This document shows, in pieces, positions 1-4,008 of a stretch of 6,280 nt of DNA. The notes below the pieces were generated by a model. The model saw only the letters and a program-made list of their open reading frames with translations, searched no databases and was not told the DNA's origin. The DNA comes from an uncultured Oscillospiraceae bacterium (GTDB lineage: Bacteria; Bacillota; Clostridia; Oscillospirales; Ruminococcaceae): NCBI GenBank assembly GCA_910578755.1, contig CAJTSZ010000114.1, forward strand, positions 1-6,280. The letters run 5' to 3'. A program made the position numbers and the translations under genes. The first letter of the stretch is position 1, and each line of letters starts with the position of its first letter.

Positions 1-1
1 C

Positions 2-1030
2 CCAGTGGAGGCTTGCTGCGGAGAAAGCGGCTCCACCCTGCGGTTTTTGGTTCCTATTCTTTGCGCTTTGGGGCTGCCCGGGGCCTTTTCCGGCCATGGG
101 CGGCTGCCCCAGCGGCCCATGACGCCCTTGACCAGCCAAATGCAGCGCCACGGCGCCCTTTTTACCGGGGAGAGTCTGCCCTTCACCGTGACAGGCCGGC
201 TGGAAAGCGGCGTTTACACCTTCCCTGGGGATGTGAGCTCCCAGTATATTACAGGGCTCCTGTTTGCCCTGCCCCTGGTGGAAGGCAGCAGTGAAATCTG
301 CCTTACCTCCCCTCTGCAATCCCGCGGCTATGTGGATTTAACCCTGGATGTACTGCGCCGGTTTGGCGTTGTGGTGGAGGAGCAGGAGAACCGTTTCCTG
401 ATTGCCGGGGGCCAGAAGTACACCTCTCCCAAAAGATTACTTGCCCAGGGGGATTGGTCCAACGGGGCCTTTTGGCTTACCGCTGGTGCCATGGGCTTCC
501 CTGTGGCGGTGGCGGGGCTAAAGAAAGAATCCCTGCAGGGGGATCGGGAAATCTGCGCCATACTTAGGCGCATGGGCGCACAGTTTACCTGGAAAAACGG
601 GCGCATCCACCCGGAAGGCGGCAGCCTGACCGCCACGGAAATTGACGCCGGGCAAATCCCCGACCTTATCCCTATTTTAGCTGTTGCAGCAGCCACAGCC
701 AAAGGGACTACCCGCATTGTAAATGCTGGCCGGCTGCGGATTAAGGAATCGGACCGGCTGGCTGCCATGGCGGAATGCTTAACCCGCATTGGCGCCCAAG
801 TGGAGGAAGGGGCGGACAGCCTGACCATTTACGGCGTGCCTCTGCTGAAAGGCGGGGAAGTTTCCTCCTACAACGACCACCGCATTGCTATGGCTATGGC
901 CATTGCTGCATTAAAGTGCCAGGAACCGGTAATAATCCACCAGCCTATGTGCGTAGCAAAATCTTATCCAAACTTTTACGAAGAATATAAAAGAATGGGA
1001 GGGAACGCCAATGTCGTCCACATGGGGTAG
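2..1030 (+). CDS. aroA: 3-phosphoshikimate 1-carboxyvinyltransferase (EPSP synthase), 5'-partial
   Basis: The enzyme transfers the enolpyruvyl group of PEP to shikimate-3-phosphate, the sixth step of the cytoplasmic shikimate pathway. The frame is open from the left edge (codon 2-4) to TAG at 1028-1030, giving 342 visible codons. The family usually has about 420-430 residues, so roughly 80-90 N-terminal residues lie outside the window, and the GTG at 5 is not the true start. Family motifs occur in order: CGESGSTLR (17-43, PEP/phosphate-binding GxSGT-type motif), RPMTPL, SSQYITGLL, PDLIPILAV with a candidate catalytic Asp, RIKESDRL (737-760, EPSP synthase signature 2) and YNDHRIAM (from 869). 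The end, SYPNFYEEYKRMGG plus eight residues, is typical of the family. The last 20 nt overlap aroC, which implies translational coupling within one operon. The assignment is secure. Glyphosate sensitivity class was not judged. Confidence 0.96.
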   Translation, partial: PVEACCGESGSTLRFLVPILCALGLPGAFSGHGRLPQRPMTPLTSQMQRHGALFTGESLPFTVTGRLESGVYTFPGDVSSQYITGLLFALPLVEGSSEICLTSPLQSRGYVDLTLDVLRRFGVVVEEQENRFLIAGGQKYTSPKRLLAQGDWSNGAFWLTAGAMGFPVAVAGLKKESLQGDREICAILRRMGAQFTWKNGRIHPEGGSLTATEIDAGQIPDLIPILAVAAATAKGTTRIVNAGRLRIKESDRLAAMAECLTRIGAQVEEGADSLTIYGVPLLKGGEVSSYNDHRIAMAMAIAALKCQEPVIIHQPMCVAKSYPNFYEEYKRMGGNANVVHMG

Positions 1031-2105
1031 ACAACTCCGGCTTTCCATTTGGGGGGAAAGCCATTCTCAAAGCATTGGAGCCGTTTTGGACGGCTTGCCC
1101 GCTGGGGAACAGATTGATATGGAGGAGCTGCTGTTTTTTATGTCCCGCCGCAGCTCCCAGGGGGGCAGCCTGGACACTCCCCGGGTAGAAAAGGATTACC
1201 CGGAAATTCAAAGCGGCATTGTAAACAACATCACCTGCGGCACCCCTGTGTGCGCCGTAATACACAACGGCAACACACGTTCCAAGGACTACAGCCAGCT
1301 GGCCTGCAAGGCCCGGCCCGGCCATGCCGATTACACCGGCTTTATGCGCTACGGCGGCCACAACGACATCCGGGGCGGGGGACATTTTTCTGGCCGGTTA
1401 ACGGCGCCTTTGGTGTTTGCCGGGGGCTTGTGCCGCCAGCTGCTGGCCCGACGGGGTATTGCCATTGCCGCCCACATTGCTTCCATACATCATGTTCAGG
1501 ATACCCCCTTCCCTTTGCTGGGGCCGGATAAGGAAACGGCCTCCCGGCTGAACCGCAGTTTTTTCCCTGTATTGGACGAAGTCGCCGGCCAGCAAATGAG
1601 GGACTGCATTGAGGCTGCCCGCAGGGAGCAAAATTCCGTAGGCGGGGTAGTAGAGTGCGCCCTGCTTGGCCTGCCCGCCGGCCTGGGCGACCCCATATTC
1701 GACAATGTGGAAAGCGCTCTTTCCTCCCTGCTGTTTGCCATCCCCGGGGTAAAAGGGGTGGAATTTGGGGCGGGCTTTTCTATTTCCCAAATGATGGGCA
1801 GCCAAAGCAATGACCCCTTTTATATGAAAAACGGCTCTGTATATACGAAAACCAACAACAACGGGGGTATTTTAGGGGGAATTACCAGCGGAATGCCTGT
1901 AATTTTCCGCGTTGCTTTTAAGCCCACCCCATCCATTGGGCTGCCCCAGGAAACAGTGGATTTTGTCCGTGGGGAAAACACAGAGCTTACGGTACAGGGC
2001 CGCCACGACCCCTGCATTGTGCGCCGGGCTGTCCCCTGTGTGGAGGCTGCCGTCGCTTTAAGTATAACCGATCTGCTCCTTTGCAGCCAAGGGGGGTGGA
2101 AATAA
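1011..2105 (+). CDS. aroC: Chorismate synthase
   Basis: The enzyme removes phosphate from EPSP by anti-1,4 elimination to give chorismate, using reduced FMN. It is the last common step of the aromatic pathway. The protein has 364 residues, a normal full length. ATG 1011 is chosen because GGGAGGG (997-1003) sits 7 nt upstream and the product begins MSSTWGRQLRLSIWGESH, the standard family N-terminus. The start therefore lies inside the end of aroA (20 nt overlap). Visible motifs are GESH (residues 15-18, conserved His18), SRRSSQGGSLDTPRVEKD (flavin/substrate Arg region), RPGHAD (conserved His105), GGGHFSGRLTAPLVFAGG, and GRHDPC (residues 330-335) followed by the C-terminal helix. One small oddity is that residue 19, just after GESH, is Ser where the family usually has Gly. 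TAA 2103-2105 shares its last base with the pheA ATG, so coupling probably continues downstream. Confidence 0.97.
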   Translation: MSSTWGRQLRLSIWGESHSQSIGAVLDGLPAGEQIDMEELLFFMSRRSSQGGSLDTPRVEKDYPEIQSGIVNNITCGTPVCAVIHNGNTRSKDYSQLACKARPGHADYTGFMRYGGHNDIRGGGHFSGRLTAPLVFAGGLCRQLLARRGIAIAAHIASIHHVQDTPFPLLGPDKETASRLNRSFFPVLDEVAGQQMRDCIEAARREQNSVGGVVECALLGLPAGLGDPIFDNVESALSSLLFAIPGVKGVEFGAGFSISQMMGSQSNDPFYMKNGSVYTKTNNNGGILGGITSGMPVIFRVAFKPTPSIGLPQETVDFVRGENTELTVQGRHDPCIVRRAVPCVEAAVALSITDLLLCSQGGWK

Positions 2106-2939
2106 TGAATCTGGAAGAAATTATTTGCGGTAAGGCAGTTCCCGGCCTTCCAGTGGCTTGCCAGGGGGTGGAATGTTCTTACTCCAGCATAGCCTGCCGC
2201 CAGGTGTTTTGCAACCCGGAAATTACCTTTTACGAAACCTTTGAGGAAGTATTCCAGTCTGTAATAGAGGGAAAAAATACCTACGGTGTTGTGCCTATTG
2301 AAAATACCCTTGCTGGCTCTGTTACCGATAATTACGACCTGATGTTGGAGTACAACCTGTTTATTGCCGCTTCGGTTACAGTTAAAATAGACCACTGCCT
2401 GCTGGCCCTGCCCGGTACCCGGCTGGAAGAAATTAGGCACATCTACTCTCACCCCCAGGCCCTGCACCAGTGCAGCGACTTTTTCCGTAGCCACAGGGAA
2501 ATTACCCCACACACCTATTCCAACACGGCGGCTTCCGCCCAATTTGTGGCCCAGCAGCAAAACCCATCCTTTGGGGCCATTGGCTCCATACGGTTTAAAA
2601 ATTTTAACCCAGGGTTTGCAGAACCGGAAAAACAACTACACCCGCTTTGTTGTGGTAAGCAAGGATGGGGCCGCCTCTCCCCTTTGCAGCCGCATCAGCC
2701 TGATACTGCGCCTGGCTCACCGCCCCGGCGCCTTGGTGCGAACCCTTTCCCACTTTGCCGAAAAAAACATCAACCTGCTGAAGCTGGAATCCCGCCCCAT
2801 TCCCGACAGCCCCTTTGAATTTTTGTTTTACTGTGACTTTGCCGGCAATATTGCCGATACCAATGTACAGCTTGCCCTTGGCCAGCTGCCCCAGGACATT
2901 ATATTTATGAAATTTTTAGGCAACTACCCGGAGGAATAA
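2105..2939 (+). pseudogene. pheA: Prephenate dehydratase, frameshifted by an apparent ~17-nt loss
   Basis: An intact enzyme would convert prephenate to phenylpyruvate in phenylalanine synthesis. The ATG at 2105 overlaps the aroC stop (TAATG) and follows AAGGGGGG (2089-2096). Frame 1 encodes QGVECSYSSIA, GVVPIENTLAGSV (about 2288), YSHPQALHQCSDFF (from 2444), NTAASAQFVA and GAIGS (to 2587), then 76 unrelated residues to TGA 2816-2818. The rest lies in another frame from 2589: YGLKILTQGLQ, NNYTRF (catalytic TRF Thr at 2640), then an ACT domain with RPGAL (2721) and LESRP (2784-2798), the phenylalanine-binding motifs. Homologues have about six residues between the GAIGS-like and YGL segments; here there is one base. 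Restoring 17 nt gives 284 codons, a normal length. There is no chorismate mutase domain. The cause could be a real deletion or an assembly error. As read, the 237-residue product lacks the TRF motif and ACT domain and should be inactive. Confidence 0.9.
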
Positions 2940-2959
2940 CCTTCGGGCAGTTGTTTTTT
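2921..2959 (+). terminator. Rho-independent terminator of the aro operon
   Basis: A 14-position stem pairs 2921-2934 with 2940-2953, including one A-C mismatch (2926/2948) and one G-U pair (2931/2943). The loop is AATAA (2935-2939), and TTTTTT (2954-2959) follows directly. The pheA stop codon TAA (2937-2939) is inside the loop, so the terminator overlaps the last codons of pheA. It should end aroA-aroC-pheA transcription before the hairpin-rich region. Confidence 0.9.
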
Positions 2960-2992
2960 GGAGGAAACAGCCGCCCTGCCAAAAGGGAAGGT

Positions 2993-3021
2993 TTGCAATA
3001 GCCGGGAATTTATAGTATGAT
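2993..3021 (+). promoter_or_regulatory. Candidate sigma-A-type promoter into the hairpin-rich region
   Basis: TTGCAA (2993-2998), a 17-nt spacer and TATGAT (3016-3021) resemble TTGACA-N17-TATAAT, with 4/6 and 5/6 matches. It lies just after the operon terminator and would start transcription near 3028, reading into the structured segment and possibly polC. The surrounding AT-rich patch (3008-3036) stands out from its GC-rich neighbours. No extended -10 TG is present. This is a motif match only. Confidence 0.4.
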
Positions 3022-3123
3022 AATGGTGTATATCTTTAGGGTCTGACCAGCCGGGGAGCTGTTCTTTTGGAAACGCCAGCTGCCTCCAAGCCTGCGCGCT
3101 GCTGGGCTTCCAGCCCAGACCCC

Positions 3124-3150
3124 GCCTTTTGTGGGGCTTTCAGCCCCACA
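3124..3150 (+). repeat. Repeat module B, left copy
   Basis: This 27-nt segment matches the reverse complement of 3946-3972 at 24 of 27 positions. Its core GGGCTTTCAGCCC is itself a small hairpin with a 3-nt loop. In this copy the arms are extended to a perfect 15-bp palindrome. Confidence 0.75.
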
Positions 3151-3155
3151 AAAGG

Positions 3156-3192
3156 CCCCATTCTTTTGGCGAGAAAAGAATGGGGAAAGAAA
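3156..3192 (+). repeat. Repeat module C, left copy
   Basis: A hairpin built from ATTCTTTT and AAAAGAAT arms flanked by C and G runs, followed by AAAGAAA. It matches the reverse complement of 3727-3763 at about 32 of 37 positions. Most differences lie in the loop, and the arm changes keep pairing. A more diverged relative lies at 3833-3862. Confidence 0.75.
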
Positions 3193-3226
3193 CAGCAATT
3201 CAGCGGGAACCCCGCTGAATTGGCAG

Positions 3227-3250
3227 CAAGTTCGCTTTGCGAACTTGTGG
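3227..3250 (+). repeat. Repeat module E, left copy
   Basis: A 24-nt unit holding the hairpin CAAGTTCGC-TTT-GCGAACTTG followed by TGG. It matches the reverse complement of 3801-3824 at 23 of 24 positions. The single difference leaves a G-U pair in the right copy. Confidence 0.8.
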
Positions 3251-3403
3251 GGCTTCCGCCCTACGGATACCCGTTATTTGCTTGTGCCCCTCAATAAAAG
3301 GCGGCAACCAATGTTTGTACAGCGCTCCATTATAATAGGCCGTTCCCATGCGTTGCATGGGAACATGGCCATATTATAAGTTTGCTGTACTGCACAACGG
3401 TTG

Positions 3404-3427
3404 GTCTGCCCAAAGGAGGGGGCAGAC
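3404..3427. other. Hairpin displaying a Shine-Dalgarno octamer
   Basis: GTCTGCCC (3404-3411) pairs with GGGCAGAC (3420-3427), leaving the 8-nt loop AAAGGAGG (3412-3419). The loop is a full-strength Shine-Dalgarno sequence, but no start codon with a credible reading frame follows. It is the exact complement of the loop at 3529-3536. With flanks, 3409-3422 and 3525-3538 are complementary over 14 nt. Confidence 0.8.
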
Positions 3428-3518
3428 TACCCGCTTAATAGCCCTGCCTACGCAGGGCATTACCAAACTTTCGGGCTCTAACCATTAGAGGCCATAATCC
3501 AAAAGTCAGCACAGCGGG

Positions 3519-3546
3519 AATGCCGCCCCCTCCTTTGGGCGGCATT
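3519..3546. other. Hairpin displaying the anti-Shine-Dalgarno octamer
   Basis: AATGCCGCCC (3519-3528) pairs with GGGCGGCATT (3537-3546) around the loop CCTCCTTT (3529-3536). The loop is identical to the anti-Shine-Dalgarno tract at the bacterial 16S rRNA 3' end (established knowledge) and exactly complementary to the loop at 3412-3419. Likely roles are an intramolecular or intermolecular kissing contact, or binding to mRNA leaders. Confidence 0.8.
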
Positions 3547-3655
3547 GGCCTTGCGTAGCCTTGTTTTCCTTGGAGCATTGCCATGTGCGAACGCACGGTA
3601 CATTATAATCAAAAACAAGGCGAGCACGGCCAACCGCTTTTAGTTAGTGCCACTG

Positions 3656-3705
3656 TTTGAAGCCGGGCGGCCTTTTGCTTTAGCAGGCCGACCGGGGGGT
3701 TCAAA
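3656..3705. repeat. Compound hairpin between the RNA candidate and the right cluster
   Basis: An interrupted stem pairs TTTGAA (3656-3661) with TTCAAA (3700-3705), CCGG (3663-3666) with CCGG (3692-3695), CGGCC (3668-3672) with GGCCG (3686-3690), and TGC with GCA near the tip. Internal mismatches and bulges separate the parts. It could be the 3' domain of the structured RNA or an independent repeat. Confidence 0.65.
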
Positions 3706-3729
3706 GGGGCTACTGCCCCTTGCGTTTTT
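3704..3729 (+). terminator. Terminator-like hairpin downstream of the RNA candidate
   Basis: AAGGGGC (3704-3710) and GCCCCTT (3715-3721) form a 7-bp stem with loop TACT. TTTTT (3725-3729) follows after GCG. The 3-nt gap before the T run makes it weaker than the operon terminator, and its first two bases overlap the preceding hairpin. It would end a + strand transcript begun upstream at about 700 nt. Confidence 0.45.
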
Positions 3730-3763
3730 CTTTCCCTATTCTTTTGACACCAAAAGAATAGGG
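3727..3763 (-). repeat. Repeat module C, right inverted copy
   Basis: This is the inverted partner of 3156-3192. It contains the perfect 13-bp hairpin CCCTATTCTTTTG (3734-3746) / CAAAAGAATAGGG (3751-3763) with loop ACAC. TTGACA at 3744-3749 is made by the arm and loop and has no matching -10 element. Confidence 0.75.
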
Positions 3764-3771
3764 CGCAGGTT

Positions 3772-3962
3772 CGGGCCGCGTAGGCCCGCAAATAAAGTTG
3801 CCACAAGTTCGCAAAGCGAGCTTGCTATCTTTCCCCCTTTCTTTTGTGTGAAAAAAAGGGGGCACAAGTTGGGCTATGCCCAACTTGCCAACTTACAGCG
3901 GCGTGCCGCTGTAAGTTTTGGGCCTGGGGTAGGCCATACGCAGGGTGTGGGGCTGAAAGCCC
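3772..3962. repeat. Right cluster of palindromes upstream of polC
   Basis: Hairpins in order are 3772-3777/3783-3788 (6 bp, loop GCGTA); 3804-3812/3816-3824 (9 bp with one G-U, loop AAA); 3833-3840+3842-3845/3851-3862 (12 bp, one bulged C, loop GTGTG); 3865-3874/3878-3887 (10 bp, loop TAT); 3890-3901/3906-3917 (12 bp, loop CGTG); 3921-3925/3931-3935 (5 bp); and 3950-3954/3958-3962 (5 bp, loop GAA). They echo the left cluster in design and partly in sequence, but the modules are in a different order. No convincing polC promoter is visible here. Confidence 0.82.
3801..3824 (-). repeat. Repeat module E, right inverted copy
   Basis: Reverse complement of 3227-3250 with one difference in 24 positions. 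The hairpin is preserved through a G-U pair. Confidence 0.8.
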
Positions 3963-3972
3963 TGCAAAAGCC
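3946..3972 (-). repeat. Repeat module B, right inverted copy
   Basis: Reverse complement match (24/27) to 3124-3150. The central hairpin GGGCT-GAA-AGCCC is kept, but the long outer arms of the left copy are not. Confidence 0.7.
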
Positions 3973-3999
3973 CCTTGCAAGGAATTCCATTTTTGGAGG
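3973..3999 (+). promoter_or_regulatory. polC ribosome binding site with adjoining small palindromes
   Basis: GGAGG (3995-3999) lies 9 nt before GTG 4009. Just upstream are the perfect palindromes CCTTGCAAGG (3973-3982) and GGAATTCC (3981-3988). A small stem, TCCA (3986-3989) / TGGA (3994-3997) with loop TTTT, could partly cover the Shine-Dalgarno site. The site supports the chosen start; control by the small stem is speculative. Confidence 0.6.
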
Positions 4000-4008
4000 A
4001 AATAAATT

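Larger units (their letters stand above)
3102..3261. repeat. Left cluster of short perfect palindromes
   Basis: Six hairpins stand almost end to end. They are 3102-3108/3112-3118 (7 bp, loop TCC); 3124-3138/3142-3156 (15 bp, loop TTC); 3157-3167/3174-3184 (11 bp, loop GGCGAG); 3196-3207/3211-3222 (12 bp, loop AAC); 3227-3235/3239-3247 (9 bp, loop TTT); and 3250-3253/3258-3261 (4 bp). Arms differ in sequence from hairpin to hairpin, but four have a 3-nt spacer and perfect pairing. Open frames crossing the cluster translate the palindromes and are not believable genes. The layout resembles REP-like intergenic repeats. Function is unknown. Confidence 0.85.
3295..3642. ncRNA. Candidate large structured RNA with complementary loops
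   Basis: No credible protein is encoded, but about 348 nt fold by eye into abutting helices. P1 is 3295-3299+3301-3304/3634-3642 (one bulge). P2 is a long arm, 3305-3309/3399-3403, 3317-3323/3384-3390, 3330-3337/3372-3379, 3338-3341/3367-3370 and 3342-3351/3355-3364 (loop GTT). P3 is 3404-3411/3420-3427. P4 is 3430-3435/3513-3518, enclosing P5 (3436-3439/3459-3462 and 3441-3447/3452-3458) and P6 (3467-3471/3502-3506 and 3476-3481/3485-3490). P7 is 3519-3528/3537-3546. P8 is 3547-3550/3628-3631 and 3558-3567/3612-3621, with inner hairpin 3585-3588/3593-3596. The P3 loop AAAGGAGG and P7 loop CCTCCTTT are perfect complements, which allows a pseudoknot. The fold works for either strand; + is favoured by the flanking promoter-like and terminator-like signals. 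I recognise no conserved core of RNase P RNA, tmRNA, SRP RNA or group I/II introns. The fold is seen; transcription is inferred. Confidence 0.5.

Noticed and set aside
2081..2104. Earlier TTG start for pheA, eight codons upstream
   Set aside because: ATG 2105 has a G-rich Shine-Dalgarno site at proper spacing and couples to the aroC stop. The upstream codons just overlap aroC.
2580..2600. Programmed ribosomal frameshift in pheA
   Set aside because: There is no slippery heptamer or stimulatory signal, and about six conserved residues are missing at the junction, so a frame change alone would not restore the protein.
3331..3336. TATAAT as a -10 box
   Set aside because: No -35-like sequence at proper spacing. 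It is one strand of the paired P2 helix, and a second ATTATAAT at 3602-3609 also lacks a partner.
3067..3379. Two short + frames (76 and 82 codons) and a short minus frame over the left cluster
   Set aside because: All translate the palindromes, overlap one another in different frames and lack ribosome binding sites.
3295..3642. RNase P RNA, tmRNA, SRP RNA, tRNA or group I/II intron
   Set aside because: The conserved core sequences of these RNAs (for example GAGGAAAGTCC, a tRNA-like CCA end, T-loop GGTTCGA, intron domain V) are not found on the + strand, and the length and layout do not fit.
3744..3749. TTGACA as a -35 box for polC
   Set aside because: It is formed by the arm and loop of a 13-bp hairpin, and no -10-like hexamer is found 16-18 nt downstream.
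3102..3962. CRISPR array
   Set aside because: The palindromes differ in sequence and there are no regularly spaced identical direct repeats.
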